This document shows, piece by piece, positions 1 through 14,217 of a stretch of 64,000 nt of DNA. This DNA is from Clusia tigrina (lineage: Eukaryota > Arthropoda > Insecta > Diptera > Clusiidae), in NCBI GenBank assembly GCA_920105625.2, contig OV050031.1:79493995-79557994 (forward strand), read 5' to 3'. The notes under the pieces are model-generated. The model saw only the letters and a list, made by a program, of their open reading frames with translations. It did not search any database and was not told where the DNA came from. Numbering within the stretch: the stretch's first letter is position 1; each line of letters opens with the position of its first letter. The translations under genes and the position numbers were made by a program.

Positions 1-3000
1 CTATATCTACCCCTATCTGCCTCATTATGCGCCTGAGTCGACGTCGCAGGCTCTGTCAGCGTCTCTGTAGGCGTCTCAGTCGCTGCCGCGGTCGATTGAG
101 GGGGTCTGCTGCCTTCTCTATGTCTATATCTGCCCCTATCTGCCTCAGTCGGCGTCGCAGACTCTGTCAGCGTCTCTGTAGGCGTCTCAGTCGCTGCCTT
201 CTCTATGCCCATATGTACCCCTATCTGCCTCAGTCGGCGTCTCAGTCGGCGTCGCAGCCTCTATCAGCGTCTCTCTAGTCGTCTCCGTCGCAGCCTCTCT
301 CGATTGGGTGGGTCTGCTGCTTTCTCTATGCCTATATTTTCCTTTATCTGCCTAAGTCGGCGTCTCAGTCGGCGTCGCAGCCTCTGTCAGCGTATCTGTA
401 GGCGTCCCAGTCGCTGCCGCTGTTGATTGGGTGGTCTGCTGCCTTCTCTATGCCTATATCTACCCCTATCTGCCTTAGTAGGCGTCTCAGCCGGCGTCGC
501 AGCCTCTGCCAGCGTCTCTGTAGGCGTCTCAGTCTCTGCCGCTGTCGATTGGGGGGTCTGCTGCCTCCTCTATGCCTATATCTACCCCTATCTGCCTCAG
601 TCGGCATCGCAGCCTCTGTTAGCGTCTCTGTAGGCGTCTCAATCACTGCCGCTATCGATTGGGGGGTCTGCTGCCTTCTGCCAATAGCAACCCCTATCTG
701 CCTCAGTCGATGTCTCAGTCGACGTCGCAGCCTCTGTCAGCGTCTCTGTAGGTGTCTCAGTCGCTGCCACTGTCGATTGGGGTGTCAGCTGCCTTCTCTT
801 TGCCTATATCTACCCCTCTCTGCCTCGGTCTTCGTCTCAGTAGGCGCCGCAGCCTCTGCAAGCGTCTCTGTAGACGTCTCAGTCGCTCCCGCTGTCCACT
901 GGTGGGTCTGCTGCCTTCTCTATGCCTATATCTACACCTATCTACCTCAGTCGGCGTCGCAGCCTCTGTCAGCGTCTCTGTAGGCGTCTCAGTCGCTGCC
1001 GTTGCCAATGGGGGGGGGGGGGGATTTTGCATTCTCTATGCCTATATCTACCCCTATCTTCCTCAGTCGGCGTCGCAGCCTCTTTCAGCGTCTCTGCCTG
1101 CGTCTCAGTCGCTGCCGCTCTCGATTGGGAGGGTCTGCTGCTTTCTCTATGCCTATGTCTACCCCGATCTGCCTCAGTCGGCGTCGCAGGCCCTGTCAGC
1201 ATTTCTGTAGGCCTCTCAGTCGCTGTCGCTGCCGATTGGGGTGGTCTGATGCCTTCTCTATGCCGCTATCGATTAGGGGGTCTGCTGCCTTCTGCCTATA
1301 GCCACCCCTATCTGCCTTAGTCGGCGTCTCAGTCGGCGTCGCAGCCCCTGTCAGCGTCTCCGTAGGCGTCTCAGTCGCTGCCGCTGTCGATTGGGGGTCT
1401 GCTGCCTTCTCTATGCCTATATCTACCCCTATCTGCCTCAATCGGCGTCTCAGTCGGCGTCGAAGCCTCTTTCAGCGCTTCTGTAGGCATCTCTGTAGGC
1501 GTCTCTGTAGGCATCTCAGTCTCTGCCGCAATCGATTTTGAGGTCTGCTGCCTTATCCATGCCTATATCTACCCCTATCTGCCTCAGTCGGCGTCTCAGT
1601 CGGCGTCGCAGGCTCTGTCAGCGTCTCTCTAGTCGTCTCCGTCGCAGCCTCTCTCGATTGGGTGGGTCTGCTGCTTTCTCTATGCCTATATTTTCCTTTA
1701 TCTGCCTCAGAAGGCGTCTCAGTCGGCGTCGAAGCCTCTTTCAGCGTCTCTGCAGGCGTCTCAGTCGCTGCCGCTGTCGATTGGGGGTCTGCTGCCTTCT
1801 CTATGCCTATATCTAGCCCTATCAGCTTGAGTCGGCGTCTCAGTCGGCGTCGCAGCCTCTGTCAGCATCTCTGTAGGCGTCTCAGTCGCTGCCGCTGTCG
1901 ATTGGGGGTCTGCTGCTTTCTCTATGCCTATGTCTACCCCTATCTGCCTCAATCGGCGTCTCAGTCGGCGTCGCAGCCTCCGTCAGCGTCTCTGTAGGCG
2001 TGTCAGTCTCTACCGCTGTTTATTGGGGGGTCTGCTGCCTTCTCTATTCCTATGTGTACCCCTATCTGCCTCAGTCGGCGTGTCAGTCGGCGTCGCAGCC
2101 TCTGTCAGCGTCTCTGTATGCGTCTCAGTCGCTGCCGCTCTCGATTGGGAGGGACTGCTGCTTTCTCTATGCCTATGTCTACCCCGATCTGCCTCAGTCG
2201 GCGTCGCAGCCCCTGTCAGTATTTCTGTAGGCGTTTCAGCCGTTGCCGCTGTCTATTGGGTGAGTCTTCTGCGTTCTCTATGCCTAAATCTACCCCTATC
2301 TTCCTCAGTCGGCGTCGCAGACTCTGTCAGCGTCTCTATAGGCGTCTCAGTCGCTGCCTTCTCTATGCCCATATGTACCCCTATCTGCCTCAGTCGGCGT
2401 CTCAGTCGGCATCGCAGCCTCTGTTAGCGTCTCTGTAGGTGTCTCAGTCGCTGCCACTGTCGATTGGGGGGTCAGCTGCCTTCACTTTGCCTATATCTAC
2501 CCCTATCTGCCTCGGTCGGCGTCTCAGTAGGCGCCGCAGCCTCTGCAAGCGCCTCTGTAGGCGTCTCAGTCGCTGCCGCTGCCGATTGGGGGGTCTGCTG
2601 CCTTCTCTATGCCTATATCTACACCTATCTACCTCAGTCGGCGTCGCAGCCTCTGTCAGCGTCTCTGTAGGTGTTTCAGTCGCTGCCGTTTCCAATGGGG
2701 GGGTTCTGCATTCTCTATGCCTATATCTACCCCTATCTTCCTGAGTCGGCGCCTCAGTCGGCGTCGCAGCCTCTGTCAGCGTCTCTGTCTGCGTCTCAGT
2801 CGCTGCCGCTCTCGATTGGGAGGGTCTGCTGTTTTCTCTAAGCCTATGTCTACCCCGATCTGCCTCAGTCGGCGTCGCAGCCCCTGTCAGCATTTCTGTA
2901 GGCGTCTCAGCCGTTGCCGCTGTCTATTGGGTGAGTCTTCTGCCTTCTCTATGCCTATATCTACCCCTATCTGCCTCAGTCGGCGTCTCAGTCGGCGTCG

Positions 3001-4988
3001 CAGCCCCTGTCAGCGTCTCTGTAGGCCTCTCAGTCGCTGTCGCTGCCGATTGGGATGGTCTGATGCCTTCTCTACGCCGCTATCGATTGGGGGGTCTGCT
3101 GCCTTCTGCCTATAGCTACCCCTATCTGCCTCAGTCGGCGTCGCAGCCCCTGTCAGCGTCTCTGTAGGCGTCTCAGTCGCTGCCGCTATCGATTGGGGGT
3201 CTGCTGCCTTCTCTATGCCTATATCTACCCCTATCTGCCTCAATCGGCGTCTCAGTCGGCGTCGCAACCTCCGTCAGCGTCTCTGTAGGCGTGTCAGTCT
3301 CTGCCGCTATTGATTGGCGGATCTGCGGCCTTCTCGATGCCTATATCTACAACTGTCTGCCTCAGTAAGCGTCTCAGCCAGCGTCGCAGCCTCTGACAGC
3401 GTCTCTGTAGGCGTCTCAGTCACTGCCGCTTTCGATTGGTTGGGGGGGGGGGGGGTCTGGTGCCTTCGCTATGCCTGTATCTACCCCTATCAGCTTCTCT
3501 GTAGGCGTGTCAGTCTCTGCCGCTGTCATTGGGGGGGTCAGTCGCTGCCGCTCTCGATTGGGAGGGTCTGCTGTTTTCTCTAAGCCTATGTCTACCCCGA
3601 TCTGCCTCAGTCGGCGTCGCAGCCCCTGTCAGCATTTCTGTAGGCGTCTCAGCCGTTGCCGCTGTCTATTGGGTGAGTCTTCTGCCTTCTCTATGCCTAT
3701 ATCTACCCCTATCTGCCTCAGTCGGCGTGTCAGTCGGCGTCGCAGCCTCTGTCAGCGTCTCTCTAGGCCTCTCAGTCGCTGTCGCTGCCGATTGGGGTGG
3801 TCTGATGCCTTCTCTATGCCGCTATCGATTGGGGGGTCTGCTGCCTTCTGCCTATAGCTACCCCTATCTGCCTCAGTCGGCGTCTCAGTCGGCGTCGCAG
3901 CCCCTGTCAGCGTCTCTGTAGGCGTCTCAGTCGCTGCCGCTGTCGATTGGGGGTCTGCTGCCTTCTCCATGCCTATATCTACCCCTATCTGCCTCAGTCT
4001 GCGTCTCAGTCGGCGTCGAAGGCTCTGTCAGCGTCACTGTAGGCGTCTCAGCCGTTGCCGCTGTCGATTGGGTGAGTCTTCTGCCTTCTCCTTGCCTATA
4101 TCTACCCCTATCTGCCTCATTAGGCGCCTCAGTCGACGTCGCAGCCTCAGTCAGCGTCTCTGTAGGCCTCTCAGTCGCTGTCGCTGCCGATTGGGGTGGT
4201 CTGATGCCTTCTCTATGCCGCTATCGATTGGGGGGTCTGCTGCCTTCTGCCTATAGCTACCCCTATCTGCCTCAGTCGGTGTCTCAGTCGGCGTCGCAGC
4301 CCCTTTCAGCGTCTCTGTAGGCGTCTCATTCGCTGCCGCTGTCAATTGGGGGTCTGCTGCCTTCTCTATGCCTATATCTACCCCTATCTGTATAAGTCTG
4401 CGTCTCAGTCGACGTCGCAGCCTCTGTCAGCATCTCTGTAGGCGTCTCAGTCGCTGCCGCTGTCAATTGGGGGTCTGCTGCCTCCTCTATGCCTATATCT
4501 ACCCCTATCTGCCTCAGTCGGCGTCGCAGCCTCTGTTAGCGTCTCTGTAGGCGTCTCAGTCGCTGCCGCTATCGATTGGGGGGTCTGCTGCCTTCTGCCT
4601 ATAGCTACCCCTATCTGCCTCAGTCGACGTCTCAGTAGGCTTCGCAGCCTCTGTCAGCGTCTCTGTAGGTGTCTCAGTCGCTGCCACTGTGGATTGGGGG
4701 TTCTGCTGCCTTCTCTTTGCCTATATCTACCCTTATCTGCGTCGGTCGGCGTCTCAGTAGGCGCCGCAGCCTCTGCAAGCGTCTCTGTAGGCGTCTCAGT
4801 CGCTCCCGCTGTCCATTGGTGGGTCTGCTGCCTTCTCTATGCCTATATCTACCCCTATCTGCCTCAGTCGGCGTCACAGTCGGCTTCGCAGCCTCTGTCA
4901 GCGTCACTGTAGGCGACTCAGCCGTGGCCGCTGTCGATTGGGTTAGTCTTCTGCCTTCTCTATGCCTATATATACCCCTATCTGCCTC

Positions 4989-5048
4989 AGTCGGCGTCTT
5001 AGTCGGCGTCTCAGTCGGCGTCTCAGTCGGCGTCTCAGTCGGTGTCGC
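4989..5048. repeat. 12-bp subrepeat expansion (5 units)
   Basis: Five consecutive 12-bp units of the AGTCGGCGTCTC type, where most monomers have two. The second last base varies (TT or TC) and the last unit is the GGTGTCGC form. It sits in a monomer type marked by GTCACTGTAGGCGACTCAG just downstream. Confidence 0.85.
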
Positions 5049-5112
5049 AGCCTCTGTCAGCGTCACTGTAGGCGACTCAGCCGTTGCCGCTGTCGATTGG
5101 GTTAGTCTTCTG

Positions 5113-7098
5113 CTTTCTCTATGCCTATATATACCCCTATCTGCCTCAATCGGCGTCTCAGTCGGCGTCGCAGCCCCTGTCAGCGTCTCTGTAGGCCTCT
5201 CAGTCGCTGTCGCTGCCGATTGGGGTGGTCTGATGCCTTCTCTATGCCGCTATCGATTGGGGGGTCTGCTGCCTTCTGCCTATAGCTACCCCTATCTGCC
5301 TCAGTCGGCGTCTCAGTCGGCGTCGCAGCCCCTGTCAGCGTCTCTGTAGGCGTCTCAGTCGCTGCCGCTGTCGATTGGGGGTCTGCTGCCTTCTCTATGC
5401 CTATATCTACCCCTATCTGCCTCAATCGGCGTCTCAGTCGGCGTCGCAGCCTCCGTCAGCGTCTCTGTAGGCCTGTCAGTCTCTGCCGCTGTTGATTGGG
5501 GGTTCTGCTGCCTTCTCGATGCCTATATCTACCCCTGTCTGCCTCAGTAAGCGTCTCAGCCGGCGTCGCAGCCCCTGACAGCGTCTCTGTAGGCGTCTCA
5601 GTCGCTGCCGCTTTCGATTGGTTCCTGGTACCTTCGCTATGCCTGTATCTACCCCTATCAGCTTCTCTGTAGGCGTGTCAGTCTCCGCCGCTGTCATTTG
5701 GGGGGTCTGCTGCCTTCTCTATTCCTATGTGTACCCCTATCTGCCTCAGTCGGCGTCTCAGTCGGCGTCTCAGTCGGCGTCGCAGCCCCTGTCAGCGTCT
5801 CTGTAGGCGTCTCAGTCGCTGCCGCTGTCGATTGGGGGTCTGCTGCCTTCTCCATGCCTATATCTACCCCTATCTGCCTCAGTCTGCGTCTCAGTCGGCG
5901 TCGAAGGCTCTGTCAGCGTCACTGTAGGCGTCTCAGCCGTTGCCGCTGTCGATTGGGTGAGTCTTCTGCCTTCTCCTTGCCTATATCTACCCCTATCTGC
6001 CTCATTAGGCGCCTCAGTCGACGTCGCAGCCTCTGTCAGCGTCTCTGTAGGCCTCTCAGTCGCTGTCGCTGCCGATTGGGGTGGTCTGATGCCTTCTCTA
6101 TGCCGCTATCGATTGGGGGGTCTGCTGCCTTCTGCTTATAGCTACCCCTATCTGCCTCAGTCGACGTCTCAGTAGGCTTCGCAGCCTCTGTCAGCGTCTC
6201 TGTAGGTGTCTCAGTCGCTGCTACTGTGGATTGGGGGTTCTGCTGCCTTCTCTTTGCCTATATCTACCCTTATCTGCCTCGGTCGGCGTCTCAGTAGGCG
6301 CCGCAGCCTCTGCAAGCGTCTCTGTAGGCGTCTCAGTCGCTCCCGCTGTCCATTGGTGGGTCTGCTGCCTTCTCTATGCCTATATCTACCCCTATCTGCC
6401 TCAGTCGGCGTCACAGTCGGCTTCGCAGCCTCTGTCAGCGTCACTGTAGGCGACTCAGCCGTTGCCGCTGTCGATTGGGTTAGTCTTCTGCCTTCTCTAT
6501 GCCTATATATACCCCTATCTGCCTCAGTCGGCGTCTCAGTCGGCGTCGCAGCCCCTGTCAGCGTCTCTGTAGGCCTCTCAGTCGCTGTCGCTGCCGATTG
6601 GGGTGGTCTGATGCCTTCTCTATGCCGCTATCGATTGGGGGGTCTGCTGCCTTCTGCCTATAGCTACCCCTATCTGCCTCAGTCGGCGTCTCAGTCGGCG
6701 TCGCAGCCCCTGTCAGCGTCTCTGTAGGCGTCTCAGTCGCTGCCGCTGTCGATTGGGGGTCTGCTGCCTTCTCTATGCCTATATCTACCCCTATCTGCCT
6801 CAATCGGCGTCTCAGTCGGCGTCGCAGCCTCCGTCAGCGTCTCTGTAGGCCTGTCAGTCTCTGCCGCTGTTGATTGGGGGTTCTGCTGCCTTCTCGATGC
6901 CTATATCTACCCCTGTCTGCCTCAGTAAGCGTCTCAGCCGGCGTCGCAGCCCCTGACAGCGTCTCTGTAGGCGTCTCAGTCGCTGCCGCTTTCGATTGGT
7001 TCCTGGTACCTTCGCTATGCCTGTATCTACCCCAATCAGCTTCTCTGTAGGCGTGTCAGTCTCCGCCGCTGTCATTTGGGGGGTCTGCTGCCTTCTCT
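5113..7098. repeat. Local duplication with 1,378-bp offset
   Basis: The run 5,113-5,720 recurs at about 6,491-7,098 with a constant offset of 1,378 bp (for example 5,476/6,854 and 5,618/6,996). It includes the distinctive short monomer with GGTTCCTGGTACCTTCGC. The stretch between, 5,720-6,490, is further satellite resembling 20,390-21,480 and 22,100-23,190. Confidence 0.75.
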
Positions 7099-7369
7099 AT
7101 TCCTATGTGTACCCCGATCTGCCTCAGTCGGCGTGTCAGTCGGCGTCGCAGCCTCTGTCAGCGTCTCTGTATGCGTCTCAGTCGCTGCCGCTCTCGATTG
7201 GGAGGGTCTGCTGCTTTCTCTATGCCTATATCTAACCCTATCTGCCTCAGTCGGCGTCTCAGTCGGCGTCGAAGCCTCTTTCAGCGCCTCTGTAGGCATC
7301 TCTGTAGGCGTCTCTGTAGGCATCTCAGTCTCTGCCGCTATCGATTTTGAGGTCTGCTGCCTTCTCCAT

Positions 7370-10300
7370 GCCTATATCTACCCCTATCTGCCTCAGTCGG
7401 CATCGCAGCCTCTGTCAGCGTCACTGTAGCCGTCTCAGCCGTTGCCGCTTTCTATTGGGTGAGTCTTCTGCCTTCTCTATGCCTATATCTACCCCTATCT
7501 GAATCAATCGGCGTCTCAGTCGGCGTCGCAGCCTCTGTTAGCGTCTCTGTAGGCGTCTCAGTCGCTTCCGCTGTCGATTGGGGGTCTGCTGCCTTCTCTA
7601 TGCCTATATCTAACCCTATCTGCCTAAGTCGGCGTCTCAGTCGGCGTCGCAGCCTCTGTCAGCGTCTCTGTAGGCGTCCCAGTCGCTGCCGCTGTTGATT
7701 GGGGGGTCTGCTGCCTTCTCTATGCCTATATCTACCCCTATCTGCCTCAGTAGGCGTCTCAGCCGGCGTCGCAGCCTCTGCCAGCGTCTCTGTAGGCATC
7801 TCAGTCTCTGCCGCTGTCGATTGGGGGGTCTGCTGCCTTCTCTATTCCTATATCTACCCCTATCTGCCTCAGTAGGTGTCTCAGCGGGCGTCGCAGCCTC
7901 TGTCAGCATCTCTGTAGGCGTCTCAGTCGCTGCCGCTGTCGATTGGGGGGTCTGCTGCCTCCTCTATGCCTATATCTACCCCTATCTGCCTCAGTCGGCA
8001 TCGCAGCCTCTGTTAGCGTCTCTGTAGGCGTCTCAGTCACTGCCGCTATCGATTGGGGGGGTCTGCTGCCTTCTGCTTATAGCTACCCCTATCTGCCTCA
8101 GTCGATGTCTCAGTCGGCGTCGCAGCCTCTGTCAGCGTCTCTGTAGGTGTCTCAGTCGCTGCCACTGTCGATTGGGGTGTCAGCTGCCTTCTCTTTGCCT
8201 ATATCTACCCCTCTCTGCCTCGGTCGGCGTCTCAGTAGGCGCCGCAGCCTCTGCAAGCGTCTCTGTAGGCGTCTCAGTCGCTCCCGCTGTCCACTGGTGG
8301 GTCTGCTGCCTTCTCTATGCCAATATCTACACCTATCTACCTCAGTCGGTGTCGCAGCCTCTGTCAGCGTCTCTGTATGCGTCTCAGTCGCTACCGTTGC
8401 CAATGGGGGGGGGGGGATTCTGCATTCTCTATGCCTATATCTACCCCTATCTTCCTCAGTCGGCGTCGCAGCCTCTGTCAGCGTCTCTGTCTGCGTCTCA
8501 GTCGCTGCCGCTCTCGATTGGGAGGGTCTGCTGCTTTCTCTATGCCTATGTCTACCCCGATCTGCCTCAGTCGGCGTCGCAGCCCCTGTCAGCATTTCTG
8601 TAGGCCTCTCAGTCGCTGTCGCTGCCGATTGGGGTGGTCTGATGCCTTCTCTATGCCGCTAGCGATTGGGGGTCTGCTGCCTTCTGCCTATAGCTACCCC
8701 TATCTGCCTCAGTCGGCGTCTCAGTCGGCGTCGCAGCCCCTGTCAGCGTCTCCGTAGGCGTCTCAGTCGCTGCCGCTGTCGATTGGGGGTCTGCTGCCTT
8801 CTCTATGCCTATATCTACCCCTATCTGCCTCAATCGGCGTCTCAGTCGGCGTCGCAGCCTCTGTCAGCGTCTCTGTATGCGTCTCTGTATGCATCTCAGT
8901 CGCTGCCGCTCTCGATTGGGAGGGTCTGCTGCTTTCTCTATGCCTATATCTAACCCTATCTACCTCAGTCGGCGTCTCAGTCGGCGTCGAAGCCTCTTTC
9001 AGCGCTTCTGTAGGCATCTCTGTAGGCGTCTCTGTAGGCATCTCAGTCTCTGCCGCAATCGATTTTGAGGTCTGCTGCCTTCTCCATGCCTATATCTACC
9101 CCTATCTGCCTCAGTCGGCGTCTCAGTCGGCGTCGCAGGCTCTGTCAGCGTCACTGTAGGCGTCTCAGCCGTTGCCGCTGTCGATTGGGTGAGTCTTCTG
9201 CCTTCTCCTTGCCTATATCTACCCCTATCTGCCTCATTATGCGCCTCAGTCGACGTCGCAGGCTCTCTCAGCGTCTCTGTAGGCGTCTCAGTCGCTGCCG
9301 CGGTCGATTGAGGGGGTCTGCTGCCTTCTCTATGCCTATATCTACCCCTATCTGCCTCAGTCGGCATCGCAGCCTCTGTCAGCGTCACTGTAGCCGTCTC
9401 AGCCGTTGCCGCTTTCTATTGGGTGAGTCTTCTGCCTTCTCTATGCCTATATCTACCCCTATCTGAATCAATCGGCGTCTCAGTCGGCGTCGCAGCCTCT
9501 GTTAGCGTCTCTGTAGGCGTCTCAGTCGCTTCCGCTGTCGATTGGGGGTCTGCTGCCTTCTCTATGCCTATATCTAACCCTATCTGCCTAAGTCGGCGTC
9601 TCAGTCGGCGTCGCAGCCTCTGTCAGCGTCTCTGTAGGCGTCCCAGTCGCTGCCGCTGTTGATTGGGGGGTCTGCTGCCTTCTCTATGCCTATATCTACC
9701 CCTATCTGCCTCAGTAGGCGTCTCAGCCGGCGTCGCAGCCTCTGCCAGCGTCTCTGTAGGCATCTCAGTCTCTGCCGCTGTCGATTGGGGGGTCTGCTGC
9801 CTTCTCTATTCCTATATCTACCCCTATCTGCCTCAGTAGGTGTCTCAGCGGGCGTCGCAGCCTCTGTCAGCATCTCTGTAGGCGTCTCAGTCGCTGCCGC
9901 TGTCGATTGGGGGGTCTGCTGCCTCCTCTATGCCTATATCTACCCCTATCTGCCTCAGTCGGCATCGCAGCCTCTGTTAGCGTCTCTGTAGGCGTCTCAG
10001 TCACTGCCGCTATCGATTGGGGGGTCTGCTGCCTTCTGCTTATAGCTACCCCTATCTGCCTCAGTCGATGTCTCAGTCGGCGTCGCAGCCTCTGTCAGCG
10101 TCTCTGTAGGTGTCTCAGTCGCTGCCACTGTCGATTGGGGTGTCAGCTGCCTTCTCTTTGCCTATATCTACCCCTCTCTGCCTCGGTCGGCGTCTCAGTA
10201 GGCGCCGCAGCCTCTGCAAGCGTCTCTGTAGGCGTCTCAGTCGCTCCCGCTGTCCACTGGTGGGTCTGCTGCCTTCTCTATGCCTATATCTACACCTATC

Positions 10301-11298
10301 TACCTCAGTCGGCGTCGCAGCCTCTGTCAGCGTCTCTGTATGCGTCTCAGTCGCTACCGTTGCCAATGGGGGGGGGGGGGGATTCTGCATTCTCTATGCC
10401 TATATCTACCCCTATCTTCCTCAGTCGGCGTCGCAGCCTCTGTCAGCGTCTCTGTCTGCGTCTCAGTCGCTGCCGCTCTCGATTGGGAGGGTCTGCTGCT
10501 TTCTCTATGCCTATGTCTACCCCGATCTGCCTCAGTCGGCGTCGCAGCCCCTGTCAGCATTTCTGTAGGCCTCTCAGTCGCTGTCGCTGCCGATTGGGGT
10601 GGTCTGATGCCTTCTCTATGCCGCTAGCGATTGGGGGGTCTGCTGCCTTCTGCCTATAGCTACCCCTATCTGCCTCAGTCGGCGTCTCAGTCGGCGTCGC
10701 AGCCCCTGTCAGCGTCTCCGTAGGCGTCTCAGTCGCTGCCGCTGTCGATTGGGGGTCTGCTGCCTTCTCTATGCCTATATCTACCCCTATCTGCCTCAAT
10801 CGGCGTCTCAGTCGGCGTCGCAGCCTCTGTCAGCGTCTCTGTATGCGTCTCTGTATGCATCTCAGTCGCTGCCGCTCTCGATTGGGAGGGTCTGCTGCTT
10901 TCTCTATGCCTATATCTAACCCTATCTACCTCAGTCGGCGTCTCAGTCGGCGTCGAAGCCTCTTTCAGCGCTTCTGTAGGCATCTCTGTAGGCGTCTCTG
11001 TAGGCATCTCAGTCTCTGCCGCAATCGATTTTGAGGTCTGCTGCCTTCTCCATGCCTATATCTACCCCTATCTGCCTCAGTCGGCGTCTCAGTCGGCGTC
11101 GCAGGCTCTGTCAGCGTCACTGTAGGCGTCTCAGCCGTTGCCGCTGTCGATTGGGTGAGTCTTCTGCCTTCTCCTTGCCTATATCTACCCCTATCTGCCT
11201 CATTATGCGCCTCAGTCGACGTCGCAGGCTCTCTCAGCGTCTCTGTAGGCGTCTCAGTAGCTGCCGCGGTCGATTGAGGGGGTCTGCTGCCTTCTCTA
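7370..11298. repeat. Tandem duplication of a 1,964-bp higher-order unit
   Basis: Two adjacent blocks, about 7,370-9,333 and 9,334-11,298, match monomer by monomer with an offset of 1,964-1,966 bp (7,459/9,423; 7,637/9,601; 7,943/9,907; 8,805/10,771). Both end in the rare monomer with TGCCGCGGTCGATTGAGGGG. The G-tract at 8,405-8,416 is 12 G in the first block and 14 G (10,368-10,381) in the second, so homopolymer length changed after duplication. A partial third copy follows at about 12,430-13,800, offset about 3,078 from the second. Confidence 0.85.
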
Positions 11299-12429
11299 TG
11301 TCTATATCTGCCCCTATCTGCCTCAGTCGGCGTCGCAGACTCTGTCAGCGTCTCTGTAGGCGTCTCAGTCGCTGCCTTCTCTATGCCCATATGTACCCCA
11401 ATCTGCCTCAGTCGGCGTCTCAGTCGGCGTCTCAGTCGGCGTCGCAGCCTCTATCAGCGTCTCTCTAGTCGTCTCCGTCGCAGCCTCTCTCGATTGGGTG
11501 GGTCTGCTGCTTTCTCTATGCCTATATTTTCCTTTATCTGCCTCAGAAGGCGTCTCAGTCGGCGTCGAAGCCTCTTTCAGTGTCTCTGTAGGCGTCTCAG
11601 TCGCTGCCGCTGTCGATTGGGGGTCTGCTGCCTTCTCTATGCCTATATCTAGCCCTATCAGCTTGAGTCGGCGTCTCAGTCGGCGTCGCAGGCTCTGTCA
11701 GTGTCTCTGTAGGCCTCTCAGTCGCTGTCGCTGCCGATTGGGGTGATCTGATGCCTTCTCTATGCCTATATCTACCCCTATCTGCCTCAGTCGGCGTCTC
11801 AGTCGGCGTCGAAGCCTCTTTCAGCGTCTCTGTAGGCGTCTCAGTCTCTGCCGTTATCGATTGGGAAATCTGCTGCTTTCTCTATGCCTATATTTTCCCC
11901 TATTTGCCTCAGTCGGCGTCTCAGTCGGCGTCTCAGTCGACGTCGCAGCCTCTGTCAGCATCTCTGTAGGCGTCTCAGTCGCTGCCGCTGTCGATTGGGG
12001 GTCTGCTGCTTTCTCTATGCCTATGTCTACCCCTATCTGCCTCAATCGGCGTCTCAGTCGGCGTCGCAGCCTCCGTCAGCGTCTCTGTAGGCGTGTCAGT
12101 CTCAACCGCTGTTGATTGGGGGGTCTGCTGCCTTCTCTATTCCAATGTGTACCCCTATCTGCCTCAGTCGGCATGTCAGTCGGCGTCGCAGCCTCTGTCA
12201 GCGTCTCTGTATGCGTCTCAGTCGCTGCCGCTCTCGATTGGGAGGGTCTGCTGCTGTTTCTATGCCTATATCTAACCCTATCTGCCTCAGTCGGCGTCTC
12301 AGTCGGCGTCGAAGCCTCTTTCAGCGCCTCTGTAGGCATCTCTGTAGGCGTCTCTGTAGGCATCTCAGTCTCTGCCGCTATCGATTTTGAGGTCTGCTGC
12401 CTTCTCCATGCCTATATCTACCCCTATCT

Positions 12430-13800
12430 GCCTCAGTCGGCATCGCAGCCTCTGTCAGCGTCACTGTAGCCGTCTCAGCCGTTGCCGGTTTTTTAATTGG
12501 GTGAGTCTTCTGCCTTCTCTATGCCTATATCTACCCCTATCTGAATCAATCGGCGTCTCAGTCGGCGTCGCAGCCTCTGTTAGCGTCTCTGTAGGCGTCT
12601 CAGTCGCTTCCGCTGTCGATTGGGGGTCTGCTGCCTTCTCTATGCCTATATCTAACCCTATCTGCCTAAGTCGGCGTCTCAGTCGGCGTCGCAGCCTCTG
12701 TCAGCGTCTCTGTAGGCGTCCCAGTCGCTGCCGCTGTTGATTGGGGGGTCTGCTGCCTTCTCTATGCCTATATCTACCCCTATCTGCCTCAGTAGGCGTC
12801 TCAGCCGGCGTCGCAGCCTCTGCCAGCGTCTCTGTAGGCATCTCAGTCTCTGCCGCTGTCGATTGGGGGGTCTGCTGCCTTCTCTATTCCTATATCTACC
12901 CCTGTCTGCCTCAGTAGGTGTCTCAGCGGGCGTCGCAGCCTCTGTCAGCATCTCTGTAGGCGTCTCAGTCGCTGCCGCTGTCGATTGGGGGTCTGCTGCC
13001 TCCTCTATGCCTATATCTACCCCTATCTGCCTCAGTCGGCATCGCAGCCTCTGTTAGCGTCTCTGTAGGCGTCTCAGTCACTGCCGCTATCGATTGGGGG
13101 GTCTGCTGCCTTCTGCTTATAGCTACCCCTATCTGCCTCAGTCGATGTCTCAGTCGGCGTCGCAGCCTCTGTCAGCGTCTCTGTAGGTGTCTCAGTCGCT
13201 GCCACTGTCGATTGGGGTGTCAGCTGCCTTCTCTTTGCCTATATCTACCCCTCTCTGCCTCGGTCGGCGTCTCAGTAGGCGCCGCAGCCTCTGCAAGCGT
13301 CTCTGTAGGCGTCTCAGTCGCTCCCGCTGTCCACTGGTGGGTCTGCTGCCTTCTCTATGCCTATATCTACACCTATCTACCTCAGTCGGCGTCGCAGCCT
13401 CTGTCAGCGTCTCTGTAGGCGTCTCAGTCGCTACCGTTGCCAATGGGGGGGGGGGGGGATTCTGCATTCTCTATGCCTATATCTACCCCTATCTTCCTCA
13501 GTCGGCGTCGCAGCCTCTGTCAGCGTCTCTGTCTGCGTCTCAGTCGCTGCCGCTCTCGATTGGGAGGGTCTGCTGCTTTCTCTATGCCTATGTCTACCCC
13601 GATCTGCCTCAGTCGGCGTCGCAGCCCCTGTCAGCATTTCTGTAGGCCTCTCAGTCGCTGTCGCTGCCGATTGGGGTGCTCTGATGCCTTCTCTATGCCG
13701 CTAGCGATTGGGGGGTCTGCTGCCTTCTGCCTATAGCTATCCCTATCTGCCTCAGTCGGTGTCTCAGTCGGCGTCGCAGCCCCTGTCAGCGTCTCTGTAG
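12430..13800. repeat. Partial third copy of the 1,964-bp higher-order unit
   Basis: Matches 9,355-10,720 at an offset of about 3,078 bp (9,601/12,679; 9,659/12,737). It has a private change at 12,487-12,498, where the usual CCGCTTTCTATTGGG reads CCGGTTTTTTAATTGGG. It ends where the next monomer takes the GTAGGCCTCTCAG form instead of GTAGGCGTCTCAG. Confidence 0.75.
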
Positions 13801-14217
13801 GCCTCTCAGTCGCTGTCGCTGCCGATTGGGATGGTCTGATGCCTTCTCTATGCCGCTATCGATTGGGGGGTCTGCTGCCTTCTGCCTATAGCTACCCCTA
13901 TCTGCCTCAGTCGGCGTCGCAGCCCCTGTCAGCGTCTCTGTAGGCGTCTCAGTCGCTGCCGCTATCGATTGGGGGTCTGCTGCCTTCTCTATGCCTATAT
14001 CTACCCCTATCTGCCTCAATCGGCGTCTCAGTCGGCGTCGCAGCCTCCGTCAGCGTCTCTGTAGGCGTGTCAGTCTCTGCCGCTGTTGATTGGCGGATCT
14101 GCTGCCTTCTCGATGCCTATATATACAACTGTCTGCCTCAGTAAGCGTCTCAGCCGGCGTCGCAGCCTCTGACAGCGTCTCTGTAGGCGTCTCAGTCGCT
14201 GCCGCTTTCGATTGGTT